Shown: positions 42,064-50,718 of the stretch, piece by piece
How positions within the stretch are numbered: the stretch's first letter is position 1
Layout: each line of letters starts with the position of its first letter
NCBI RefSeq assembly: GCF_014384895.1
Contig: NZ_JACRSQ010000006.1
Span: 62,001-126,000, forward strand
Length of the DNA stretch: 64,000 nt
Reading direction: 5' to 3'
Source: Bianquea renquensis
Lineage (GTDB): Bacteria > Bacillota > Clostridia > Lachnospirales > Bianqueaceae
Position numbers and translations under genes: made by a program
The notes under the pieces: model-generated
Told to the model about the DNA's origin: nothing
What the model saw: only the letters and a program-made list of their open reading frames with translations
Databases searched by the model: none

Positions 42064-42116
42064 AGAGAAGAGCCGCTGCTCCGCAGACTGAACATCTACG
42101 TTGCAACGGCTCCTCT
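42064..42116 (-). terminator. Extended stem downstream of the GH2 operon
   Basis: The arms AGAG-AGCCG and CGGCT-CTCT pair around a 25-base loop about 25 bases after the stop of the gene at 42141. It is a likely terminator, although the T-run is short. Confidence 0.45.
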
Positions 42117-42140
42117 GGTATTTTCCGTTCGATACCACTC

Positions 42141-42713
42141 CTACTGCACCAACTCCATGGATCGCCATTCCTTTTTCCCATTTTCCCACGGCTGGAAATG
42201 TGGGTCCATGACCTTCCCCCATTGATCATGGGGCGTGATGTGGGTGGTTAGACTCCCCGAGTATTTTTCTGTCTCCGGCTCGGTTGGGGTCTCCAGATAC
42301 ATCACCAGCCGATTGCCGCTGATAAAAATAATCCCGTATTTATCCCCGTCGCCAGGCATTTCCTCCTGGTACTGGTAGTGATAGTAGATGTAGCTTGCCA
42401 CCATTTCCGGCCGAACATAGTTTATCCGGAATTCCGGCGTCTTGCCCTGGATTTTTCGCTGCCAATGCTCTCGGGAAAGGGGCCTGGAATAGTGGAATAT
42501 TTCCATCATTCTCTGCCAGCAACGGCCGTCGGGATAAGGCGTCATCGCCCCCTCCACCACCGCCTCCGGCGGCAAGTCCTCCATCTGGGATTCATAATAT
42601 AAAAATACAAGCCCATTCTTCTCTGCCATAGAGGCGTGTTCTGCGCCGCTATTCTCTTTGAGTGCCATCGGGCCATCCGAATAGCCCTGATACATAAAGC
42701 GATACACCATCAT
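42141..42713 (-). CDS. Uncharacterised protein encoded after the GH2 enzyme
   Basis: I do not recognise this 190-residue protein. It is soluble with no signal peptide. It is rich in aromatic residues and Met ('MMVYRFMYQGYSDGPMALKE', 'EMVASYIYYHYQYQEEMPGD'), with a strand-like 'YGIIFISGNRLVMYLETPTE' near the C-terminus. It starts 15 bases after the stop of the GH2 gene, with AAGGAGG inside that gap, so the two are certainly co-transcribed. By context it may process the same sugar (for example as an epimerase, mutarotase or accessory), but nothing in the sequence proves that. Confidence 0.6.
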   Translation of the reverse strand: MMVYRFMYQGYSDGPMALKENSGAEHASMAEKNGLVFLYYESQMEDLPPEAVVEGAMTPYPDGRCWQRMMEIFHYSRPLSREHWQRKIQGKTPEFRINYVRPEMVASYIYYHYQYQEEMPGDGDKYGIIFISGNRLVMYLETPTEPETEKYSGSLTTHITPHDQWGKVMDPHFQPWENGKKEWRSMELVQ

Positions 42714-42728
42714 CCCATCCTCCTTTTC

Positions 42729-45700
42729 TTATTTTGGGTCTACCTCATCCACTGTTGTCCGATACAGCAGGTCGGTGGCGAAACTACCGTCTGGGTTTTT
42801 GAATACCAGACGCAGCCGCACATCGTCTTTACCCGCGCGGACAAGCAGGAACACCCGATTGATCCCATTTCTCAAAATCACTCGGCTATCGTTGACACTC
42901 TCGCCGTTGAGATAGAAAGTACAGTCCGAATTGGACTCAAGATCGGCGCGATACTCCTTATCCGCTCCTGAAAGCCCGTGGACAAAGCAGGTCACAAACA
43001 TAATCCTGCCGGCACTTCCCGTCAGCGTTAGAAATCCGTCCTTTTGATCCCGTTCAAACTTCTTCATCCAGCCATAGAGGCCTTCCCCCAGATTGTTCAG
43101 GCTGAATTCCGGATCCGAATAGTACTGAAATGCCCTGTCATAGTTCTCATAAGACTCATAGGGCAAGGCGAGCATACTCTCCACCGCATATCGCCCGGCG
43201 TCCTTGATGGTCTCCATCTCCCCGTCATCAAACTGCGCCCCCAGATTCGCCAAAAGCCGCGTATAAACCCGGACGGATTTCTCATCCTCCGCGCTCACAA
43301 TAAATTGAGACATGACAATGGTATCCACCTTGGCCATATAACACCGGGGTTGCTCCGCCTGCTCCTTTTTATAGGCTACCAGGGCACGCTTACAGTATTC
43401 TGCTGTATTGCCGTCGATAAACAGGTCCTCCCAGATTGTGTCCTCCACACTCTCGGCGAGCTTCACCGCTCCGGGAATGGAGATTGCCGATTCGGCCACA
43501 AAGCGGTTTGTCACCTCCCGTGGCGACATTCCGACCTTATCCATGCCGAACAAATCCACCACCGAGATCCCACATAGCTCCGCCGCCCCATGGGCCGGCC
43601 AAATCTGATAGGTTGGGCGGTTTTCCGTGATCACGGGCCGCCCTGTCACCGCGGACAAGAAACTGCCGTCGCTGACAGGAAGACAGAGAAGCTTCCCGCC
43701 ACGCCCGACAAATTCACGGATCTCCCTTTCCCGACCGACAGCAGCCGAAGGCGATACAATCAGGAGCTTGACGGTCTCCCAGTCAAATTCATCCCGATAG
43801 ACCAGACCTAAAGCATCAAAGAATTGTTTTTCTGCCGCCCCGGCAATCACACCGGTCTCCGCGTACACATATGTTGTCTCCTCCAGATAGGACAGCATAT
43901 TCCGAACCAGTATGCACGCCTGGGGCACCTCTGCAAAATGCTTCATCACTTCAAGCTGACAGGCAAGAACCGCCCCCTGCCCCTTCCTGTATTCCAACAG
44001 CGGCGTCCACAGATCACCGCCGTCGTTGAAATCGCCAAAACTGCACTCCAGAAGGATCTGAAAGTCGCCGCGCTGCGGTTTCTCAAAAGCGCTGTGAATG
44101 AAAGAGTCTGGACCGTATTCGCCCGCGTGAGGGAGCCAGCAACTAAAATCATCATTTTGCAGCCCCTTCAGCACCGGGTGGGAATATTCGCTGGCATGGG
44201 CGCGCAAAAAGTCCTTTTTATTTATGGTCATACTGCCGAAAGAAAATCCCTTTTGTTCCAGGATCAGGATGCGCCCGCCGCCCGTCATAAAGTCGTACAG
44301 CCCACTGTGCAAATCTGCCTCCTGCTCTTCCAGCCCGCTGCCGAGAACAAGAATTTTTTCCGGGCCCGCCTCCTGAATTGACCCTATCCGGCGACAGTTG
44401 GGCGCCAGCCTGCGGATCGTTTCATAATCCGCCTCATTGCCAAAATAGCATATCGGGGCATGAATCGCTTTTTCTGTTTTCAGCTCTGCCGGATAGACTG
44501 AATACTCTCGGTGGAGCGTGAACATAAGCTTTTCCCCGTGATATAGCTCTGCCGACAGAGAAAGCGCAGTCCGCTCCGTGCATTTTGCAGGCTGAATGCT
44601 GATTCCAACGGATATATACTCGCCTGGCTCCTGGGTAAAGCTTTTGCTCTCCTCATAGACCATATCGGAACCCTGTACGGCCCGCATCCTCAGTGTTACT
44701 AGCTGACGGTGCAGCGTATCGTTGTAAACATCCAGCGTTCGATGAATGGGGGTGTCGTCATAAAAGGAATGATCGTATTCCCGTGGGATGATTGTCACGG
44801 GCCGCATTCCCTCGACCGCGTACTGGCAGGTCACATTGGGGCGATAGCGGGGATATTCCGGCGGTAGGAGGCCGTTGTTTATGGTCAATGAATTTTTTCT
44901 GATTGTCCTGGGCGGATTCTCAATGGGGATATCCTCGCCCGGCATACTGGTGGCAAAATAGTGGGCAAAATTAAAGCTGGATATCCCTGAAACCTCTTTG
45001 CGCCGCGCATACTCCATGAACAGCTGCTCTTTGATGGAAATCCCTTCCGCGCAAGTTTCGTGGTCATGATAGGCTTGAAGCCCCATATACATACTACTAT
45101 TTTGAGGGCAGACATACCACAGCCCGCCGTGCTCTCCGATGGTCAGCGGCGTTTTTCGATCCCACTGATTGATCATGCCGTCAATATTATAATGCAAGCT
45201 GGCGATCTCCGTGTGCTCCTTGTCAATGAGGCGGTTATCACCGTCTAAGGAAATCAGACGCCCGGAATGGTCGGCTTGATGAAAGATATCCATCAAAGCC
45301 GGCACATGTTTTTTATATTCATCTCGTCCATCCACCCAGCGCATTTCGTTCTGCAGACTCCAGATCACCACAGACGGATGATTTTTATCGCGCTGCACAA
45401 AATTTCGGATATGCCGGCGGCAGTTGTCCAAAAATTCTGGATTCGCCGCATCCATGGACTTGCCAGAACCATAGATTGCCGTCTCATCGACTATCAGAAT
45501 TCCCATCTCATCTGCCGCATCCAGATAATACGAAGGATAAGGGTTGGCATGGTATCGAATGCTGTTGACACCGTACTCTTTGCATGTCCTGCACCAGTTC
45601 AGGGCATAGTCCTTCGTCTGTTGGACAGCGCCCTGAAAATGCCAGGAGTCGCCGCGCAGATTGATGCGGGTCCCGTTCAGCATGAAATTCTGCCCATCCG

Positions 45701-46550
45701 CCCAGAATTCCCGGAATCCAAACCGCTGGCGCACACTGTCCAGAACCGCTCCATTTTCCGTCAGATGCACGTCCATATAGTACAGATGGGGATTCTCTAT
45801 ATCCCACAAAATCGGATTCTCCCAGCCTTCCTTCAATTCGACCAGGCTTTTCCCGTTGGCAGCACAGGAGATGTACTTAACCTCATCCTCCCCGTCATAT
45901 ACGGAGACCTCCACTGAGAGCGCCTTCCCCTCTGCACCGCACAGCTCTGTCATAACGCTGAGTGTCCCTTCTCGCACCGATGTGACGATTTCCACATCGG
46001 CAATGCAGGTTTTCGGCATGATGAGCAGATTGACATCCTGCCAGATGCCTCGGTATAGCTTGTGGAACCAGGAACCAGCCAAGCCTGTCACCTTCTTCTG
46101 GCCGGAGGCGATGAAACAGCTGTTAAAACTGGTACAGACTACGTGTAATTGGTTTTCTCCCTCCCGTCCCTTTCCGGTGATGTCCACATATGTAGGCAGA
46201 TACGCCTCTTGCGTTTCGGCAAGCATCTCTCCGTTCCAATAGATATAGGCTTTCTGAAAAATGCCGTTAAACTGCAAAACAAGCCTTTGTCCAATCTGGT
46301 CTTTCTCCAGAGTGACGACCCTGTGCAGCACTCCGGATTCTGCCTCATCCCATATTGCTGGATACTCAAACATGTGAAACGGGTCAAATCCATATTTTTC
46401 GATCCGGAATTCCTGGCTCGACTGCCGCCACGAGGATGGCACCTGTACCGGCTCCGGCGCATAACAGATCTCCTCCGGCAGACCTGAAACATGTTGCTGG
46501 TAAAGGGGCATAAAATCCCATGTTCCGTTGAGTGAAATCGTGTCTCGCAT
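42729..46550 (-). CDS. Glycoside hydrolase family 2 protein, long form
   Basis: A 1273-residue cytoplasmic enzyme. Domains in order: a GH2 sugar-binding jelly roll (about 1-185, 'ISLNGTWDFMP', 'AYIYWNGEMLAETQEAYLPT'), an immunoglobulin-like domain (about 185-290), then the catalytic barrel (about 290-600). The acid/base is in 'VIWSLQNEMRW' (Glu402) and the nucleophile in 'LTIGEHGGLW' (Glu473). About 650 further residues include 'LGSGLEEQEADLHSGLYDFM', which resembles a glutamine-amidotransferase-like beta-galactosidase extension, and a C-terminal beta domain. The substrate could be a galactoside, glucuronide or mannoside. AAGAAGGAGGTTAAAT gives the start. Most GH2 enzymes are 600-1050 residues, so this one is long. 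Confidence 0.85.
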   Translation of the reverse strand: MRDTISLNGTWDFMPLYQQHVSGLPEEICYAPEPVQVPSSWRQSSQEFRIEKYGFDPFHMFEYPAIWDEAESGVLHRVVTLEKDQIGQRLVLQFNGIFQKAYIYWNGEMLAETQEAYLPTYVDITGKGREGENQLHVVCTSFNSCFIASGQKKVTGLAGSWFHKLYRGIWQDVNLLIMPKTCIADVEIVTSVREGTLSVMTELCGAEGKALSVEVSVYDGEDEVKYISCAANGKSLVELKEGWENPILWDIENPHLYYMDVHLTENGAVLDSVRQRFGFREFWADGQNFMLNGTRINLRGDSWHFQGAVQQTKDYALNWCRTCKEYGVNSIRYHANPYPSYYLDAADEMGILIVDETAIYGSGKSMDAANPEFLDNCRRHIRNFVQRDKNHPSVVIWSLQNEMRWVDGRDEYKKHVPALMDIFHQADHSGRLISLDGDNRLIDKEHTEIASLHYNIDGMINQWDRKTPLTIGEHGGLWYVCPQNSSMYMGLQAYHDHETCAEGISIKEQLFMEYARRKEVSGISSFNFAHYFATSMPGEDIPIENPPRTIRKNSLTINNGLLPPEYPRYRPNVTCQYAVEGMRPVTIIPREYDHSFYDDTPIHRTLDVYNDTLHRQLVTLRMRAVQGSDMVYEESKSFTQEPGEYISVGISIQPAKCTERTALSLSAELYHGEKLMFTLHREYSVYPAELKTEKAIHAPICYFGNEADYETIRRLAPNCRRIGSIQEAGPEKILVLGSGLEEQEADLHSGLYDFMTGGGRILILEQKGFSFGSMTINKKDFLRAHASEYSHPVLKGLQNDDFSCWLPHAGEYGPDSFIHSAFEKPQRGDFQILLECSFGDFNDGGDLWTPLLEYRKGQGAVLACQLEVMKHFAEVPQACILVRNMLSYLEETTYVYAETGVIAGAAEKQFFDALGLVYRDEFDWETVKLLIVSPSAAVGREREIREFVGRGGKLLCLPVSDGSFLSAVTGRPVITENRPTYQIWPAHGAAELCGISVVDLFGMDKVGMSPREVTNRFVAESAISIPGAVKLAESVEDTIWEDLFIDGNTAEYCKRALVAYKKEQAEQPRCYMAKVDTIVMSQFIVSAEDEKSVRVYTRLLANLGAQFDDGEMETIKDAGRYAVESMLALPYESYENYDRAFQYYSDPEFSLNNLGEGLYGWMKKFERDQKDGFLTLTGSAGRIMFVTCFVHGLSGADKEYRADLESNSDCTFYLNGESVNDSRVILRNGINRVFLLVRAGKDDVRLRLVFKNPDGSFATDLLYRTTVDEVDPK

Positions 46551-46641
46551 ATTTAACCTCCTTCTTGTCTTAAAGAACTGGCGGTTTCTCCCGATTCAAT
46601 ACAGCTTTGCATTTTCATAAAAATCTCGGTACGTAATCTCC

Positions 46642-47925
46642 CTATATCGTTTTCATAACCCCACGCGCGTCCTGAATCGTCCGGTCCAGATCCTCTTTTG
46701 TATGGGCATATCCCAAGAAGATGGCTTCAAACTGAGACGGAGCAAAATAGTGACCTCTCGTTAGCATGGCGTTAAAATACCGAGCGAATCTCTTCGTGTC
46801 GCTGGACTTTGCGCTGCCATAGTCATCCACCGGGGAGCCGGTGAAAAAGAGACAGGCCAGGGAACCGATCTGGTGGACCGTCAAGGGCACCTCTGCCTCT
46901 GCGGCTGCCTTTTGAAGCCCCTCCACAAGATAGGCACAGGATTGTTCAATCTGCCCGTAAACCTGTGGATTGTCCAGCAAAAATCTCAGCTGGGCCAGTC
47001 CAGCCGCCATGGCGACGGGATTCCCCGAGAGGGTTCCTGCCTGATACACGCCTCCCAACGGAGCCACCGTCTCCATGATTTCTCTCCGCCCCCCGTAGGC
47101 GCCCACTGGCATACCGCCGCCTATGATCTTCCCGTACGTCACCAAGTCCGCCTGAACCCCGAAATACTCCTGCGCACCCCCGAAGGCCAAACGGAACCCT
47201 GTAATGACCTCATCGAAGATCAAGAGCGCTCCATTGGTATCGCACATGTTCCGCAGTTTTTGCAAAAATCCTTCTTTTGGCAGCACGACCCCCATATTGG
47301 CCGCCACCGGCTCCAAAATGACGGCGGCAACATCCCCTCTGTGTTGCTGGAAGAGCTGCTCCACGCTGTCAAGATCATTGTACACTGCCGTCAGTGTGTC
47401 TGCGGCACATCCCCCCGGGACTCCCAGACTATCGGGAATCCCCGCGGTCATGACGCCGGAACCCGCCTTGACCAACATTCCATCACTGTGCCCATGATAG
47501 CAGCCTTCAAACTTGATGATCTTCGAACGCCCCGTAAACCCTCGAGCGGCCCGAACGGCACTCATGACCGCCTCCGTCCCACTATTGACCATTCGAATCA
47601 TCTCCACGCCAGGCACATGCTGGGTGATCAGCTCTGCAATCAGTACCTCCCTCTCTGTGGGCGCACCGAAGCTCAAGCCCCCCTCCAGCGCTTTCAATAC
47701 CGCTTCCTGTACAACGGGCGCTTTATGTCCCAAAATCATCGGTCCCCAGGAGCCTACATAGTCCGTATAGCGGTTTCCATCTGCGTCATAGATATACTGA
47801 CCCTCTGCCCGCTCAATGAACAGAGGATGCCGGCCAACGGAGCGAAATGCCCGCACTGGGCTGTTGACACCGCCAGGGATCACCTTTTGCGCACGCTCAA
47901 ATAAAGCCTCACTCTTTGTCTCCAT
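46642..47925 (-). CDS. hemL: Glutamate-1-semialdehyde 2,1-aminomutase
   Basis: A 427-residue PLP enzyme that makes 5-aminolevulinate in the C5 tetrapyrrole pathway. The PLP-binding lysine is in 'TYGKIIGGGMPVGAYGG' (Lys266). 'PGGVNSPVRAFRSVG' is the family N-terminal signature, and 'MVNSGTEAVMSAVRAARG' and 'LIFDEVITGFRLAFGGAQ' are cofactor-contact regions. Its start overlaps the hemB stop by one base (TAATG), indicating coupling. Only these two tetrapyrrole genes are present here; hemA and hemC must lie elsewhere if the pathway is complete. Confidence 0.96.
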   Translation of the reverse strand: METKSEALFERAQKVIPGGVNSPVRAFRSVGRHPLFIERAEGQYIYDADGNRYTDYVGSWGPMILGHKAPVVQEAVLKALEGGLSFGAPTEREVLIAELITQHVPGVEMIRMVNSGTEAVMSAVRAARGFTGRSKIIKFEGCYHGHSDGMLVKAGSGVMTAGIPDSLGVPGGCAADTLTAVYNDLDSVEQLFQQHRGDVAAVILEPVAANMGVVLPKEGFLQKLRNMCDTNGALLIFDEVITGFRLAFGGAQEYFGVQADLVTYGKIIGGGMPVGAYGGRREIMETVAPLGGVYQAGTLSGNPVAMAAGLAQLRFLLDNPQVYGQIEQSCAYLVEGLQKAAAEAEVPLTVHQIGSLACLFFTGSPVDDYGSAKSSDTKRFARYFNAMLTRGHYFAPSQFEAIFLGYAHTKEDLDRTIQDARGVMKTI

Positions 47926-48905
47926 TATCCGATATCTCCTTTTCCCATGGCATCTGCAATCTCCTTCGCATAATACGAGATGAGAATATCCGCTCCCGCG
48001 CGGTAGATCCCAATGGCACTCTCACACATGACGCCATATTCATCGATCAGGCCCTGGGCCGCCGCCGCCTTGATCATGGCGTATTCACCGCTGACGCTGT
48101 AAGCGGCCAGGGGCAGCAGCGTCTCCTGCTTAACTTGATACATGACATCGAGATAGGACATGGCCGGTTTCACCATCAAAATGTCAGCGCCCTCCTCCAC
48201 GTCCAGCTGCGCTTCCTTCCGCGCTTCCCGAACATTGTGGTAATCCATCTGATACCCCTTTCGATTGCCAAAGGAGGGGGCGGAACCCGCCGCCTCCCGA
48301 AAGGGGCCGTAGAAGGAGGAGGCGTATTTCACCGCGTAGGACATGATGGGCGTACCATAAAATCCTGCTTCATCCAATCCCTGCCGGATGGCGAGAACCC
48401 TTCCATCCATCATATCCGACGGCGCCACCATATCGGCACCAGCCCGAACATGGGATACTGCAATGGCGGCGAGGTATGGCAGCGTCGCATCGTTATCCAC
48501 CTCCGTCTCACAGAGAATTCCGCAGTGCCCGTGGGACGTATATTCACACATGCAGACGTCGGTGATGAGGTAGAGCTGCGGGTACCGCTCCTTCAGCCTG
48601 CGGATTCCCTGCTGCACAACGCCGTCATCCGCATAGGCGGCGGACCCAAGAGGATCCTTTTTTTCAGGAAGACCAAAGAGCAGCAAGGCTCCGACACCGT
48701 GAGCCAACGCCTCCTCCGCTGCTTGATCCACTCGATCTGGGCTATATCGGAATTGCCCGGCAAGGGAGGGAATCTCCTCTCGAATATTAGACCCCTCTTT
48801 GATAAAAAGAGGATAGATCAAGGAAGAGGGCGAGACTCGCGTCTCCCGCACCATCTTCCGCAAAGAATCTCCTCCCCGAAGTCTCCTAGGACGTATCTCC
48901 ATCAA
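47925..48905 (-). CDS. hemB: Delta-aminolevulinic acid dehydratase
   Basis: A 326-residue enzyme that condenses two 5-aminolevulinate molecules to porphobilinogen. The zinc-binding cysteines are present in 'DVCMCEYTSHGHCGIL', so this is a zinc-dependent form. The catalytic lysine regions are 'SFYGPFREAAGSAPSFGNRK' and 'ADILMVKPAMSYLDVMYQVK'. The N-terminal 'RPRRLRGGDSLRKMVRETRV' is the family opening. It lies 22 bases after kduI and overlaps hemL, so it feeds substrate from hemL backwards in the same operon. The product would serve heme, siroheme or cobamide synthesis. Confidence 0.96.
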   Translation of the reverse strand: MMEIRPRRLRGGDSLRKMVRETRVSPSSLIYPLFIKEGSNIREEIPSLAGQFRYSPDRVDQAAEEALAHGVGALLLFGLPEKKDPLGSAAYADDGVVQQGIRRLKERYPQLYLITDVCMCEYTSHGHCGILCETEVDNDATLPYLAAIAVSHVRAGADMVAPSDMMDGRVLAIRQGLDEAGFYGTPIMSYAVKYASSFYGPFREAAGSAPSFGNRKGYQMDYHNVREARKEAQLDVEEGADILMVKPAMSYLDVMYQVKQETLLPLAAYSVSGEYAMIKAAAAQGLIDEYGVMCESAIGIYRAGADILISYYAKEIADAMGKGDIG

Positions 48906-48927
48906 ATCAACACCCCTCTCTCAAAAC

Positions 48928-49758
48928 CTACTGGATATCTGCCAGGGACACGGCATCCATATCGCCGAAGGCTTGATTTTCTCCCGCCATAGCCCATGCT
49001 AGAGAATATCGCCCTGTCCCGCAACCGCCATGCATAGACCAGCTGGGAGAGAGAACCGCTTCCCGCGGACGCACGACAAGATGCCGCGTCTGTGTGGGAT
49101 GGCCCATGAGATAGAAGACCACATCCTCCTCCTGCATATCAAAATAGAGAAACGCTTCTGCCCGGCGCTCATGGGTGTGAAATGGCGGCGCATTCCACAC
49201 ACTGCCGCTGTCCAGAGTGGTGACGCCCATCAAAAGCTGACAGCTTTTGCAGACGGAGGGGTGAATATACTGAAAGATCGTCCGCGTATTACATTGAGCC
49301 TCGCTCCCCGCCCGCTGTACAATGGCTTCGGCCTTTGAAATCTTAACGCATTCATAGGACTTGTGCGCTGGAACCGAGACAAAATAGAATTTTGCCGGGT
49401 CGGCCGGATTCGCGCTGGAAAAAGAGAGCTCCTTTGTCCCCATACCGACGTAGAGCGCATCGCTGTACTGTAGGCTATACTCGGCGCCGTCTGCCTTAAC
49501 AATCCCTTCGCCGCCGATATTGAGAATTCCCATCTCCCGCCTTTCCATAAAATACGCGCATCCAAGCTGACGTCCATCCTCCGGCACCAGCGCCGCCGTG
49601 GTGGGCATTGCAGAGCCTACGATCATGCGGTCCTCATGGTAATATACACTCTTGATCTCCCCATATTGGAAGAGATCCGTAATCAGAAAATGATCTCGCA
49701 GCTCCTCTGTGGTGTAATATTTCACATCCTCTGGGTGACTGGAATAACGTATCTCCAT
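48928..49758 (-). CDS. kduI: 5-dehydro-4-deoxy-D-glucuronate isomerase
   Basis: A 276-residue cupin enzyme that isomerises 4-deoxy-5-ketouronate, made by lyases acting on pectin or glycosaminoglycans, towards 2-keto-3-deoxygluconate. The metal site is visible: 'WNAPPFHTHERRAEAFLYF' (HxH and Glu) and 'SWSMHGGCGTGRYSLAWAM' (third His). 'AYFMERREMGILNIGGEG' and 'LYVGMGTKEL' are family blocks. It is placed between ftsY and hemB, away from other uronate genes; no kduD is seen in the window. GGAGGAATATCA lies before the start. Confidence 0.95.
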   Translation of the reverse strand: MEIRYSSHPEDVKYYTTEELRDHFLITDLFQYGEIKSVYYHEDRMIVGSAMPTTAALVPEDGRQLGCAYFMERREMGILNIGGEGIVKADGAEYSLQYSDALYVGMGTKELSFSSANPADPAKFYFVSVPAHKSYECVKISKAEAIVQRAGSEAQCNTRTIFQYIHPSVCKSCQLLMGVTTLDSGSVWNAPPFHTHERRAEAFLYFDMQEEDVVFYLMGHPTQTRHLVVRPREAVLSPSWSMHGGCGTGRYSLAWAMAGENQAFGDMDAVSLADIQ

Positions 49759-49788
49759 TGATATTCCTCCTGTATGTCTCGATTTATC

Positions 49789-50697
49789 TTACTCAAACAG
49801 CGCCGCCGCAAATTCTTCTGCGCGAAAGGGCTGCAAGTCTTCGATGCCCTCCCCCACTCCGATATACTTCACCGGGATTTTCAGTTCACCGGCGATGCCA
49901 ATGACGACGCCGCCCTTAGCCGTCCCGTCCAATTTGGTCAACACGATTCCGGTAATCGGCGCTGCCTCGGCAAATAACTTCGCCTGCTGCAAAGCATTCT
50001 GCCCCGTCGTTGCATCTAACACCAACAAAACCTCTCTGTGGGCGTCCGGAAATTCCCGGTCGAGGATGCGGTTCATCTTCTTTAGCTCCTCCATCAGGTT
50101 CTTCTTATTGTGAAGCCGCCCTGCTGTATCGCAGATGAGCACATCCGCCTTCCTGGACCGGGCCGCCGCCGCCGCGTCAAAGACTACAGCGCCTGGGTCC
50201 GCGCCCTCCTGATGATAGATGATATCCACATCCGCCCTCTGGGCCCACACTTTCAGCTGGTCGATGGCGGCGGCCCGGAAGGTGTCCGCGGCCGCCAACA
50301 GGACTTTGTTGCCCTCACTCTTGAGCTGGGCGGCGATCTTGCCGATGCTGGTGGTCTTGCCGACTCCATTGACACCGATGACCAAAATGACGTTCATTTT
50401 TCCCGCCTCTATAATCCCGGGTTCTGAGGTCTTCAAGATCCCGGCAATCTCTTCCACCAGCAGTTCACGGACTTCCTCGGGTTTCTTTAAGCGCTGTTCC
50501 CTTGCCTTTTTTCGAAGAGACTCCACGATCCGCACTGTCGTTTCCATTCCCAGATCGCTTAAAATCAGCGCTTCTTCCAGCTCCTCATAAAAATCGTCAT
50601 CCACTTCGTCGTAGGCTCCAAACAGCGATTCAATATTGCCGACGATGCTGTTGCGGGTTTTTTCCAACCCTTTCTTTAGCGTATCAAAAAATCCCAT
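49789..50697 (-). CDS. ftsY: Signal recognition particle receptor FtsY
   Basis: The 302-residue GTPase that receives ribosome-SRP complexes at the membrane. The N domain (about 1-85, 'MGFFDTLKKGLEKTRNSIVG') lacks the long acidic extension seen in enterics, which is normal for Firmicutes. The G domain has 'GVNGVGKTTSIGKIAAQL', 'DTFRAAAIDQL', 'DTAGRLHNKKNLMEELKKM' and 'TKLDGTAKGG'. It follows smc by 21 bases, the conserved rnc-smc-ftsY order. Directly downstream lies kduI with no terminator in the 30-base gap. Confidence 0.97.
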   Translation of the reverse strand: MGFFDTLKKGLEKTRNSIVGNIESLFGAYDEVDDDFYEELEEALILSDLGMETTVRIVESLRKKAREQRLKKPEEVRELLVEEIAGILKTSEPGIIEAGKMNVILVIGVNGVGKTTSIGKIAAQLKSEGNKVLLAAADTFRAAAIDQLKVWAQRADVDIIYHQEGADPGAVVFDAAAAARSRKADVLICDTAGRLHNKKNLMEELKKMNRILDREFPDAHREVLLVLDATTGQNALQQAKLFAEAAPITGIVLTKLDGTAKGGVVIGIAGELKIPVKYIGVGEGIEDLQPFRAEEFAAALFE

Positions 50698-50718
50698 TTT
50701 TATCCCTGCTCCTGCTCC

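Noticed and set aside
46873..47904. Plus-strand open frame of 343 residues
   Set aside because: It is antisense to hemL, with low-complexity His/Arg-rich translation and no start signal.
47916..48992. Plus-strand open frame of 358 residues
   Set aside because: It is antisense to hemB and has no recognisable domain.
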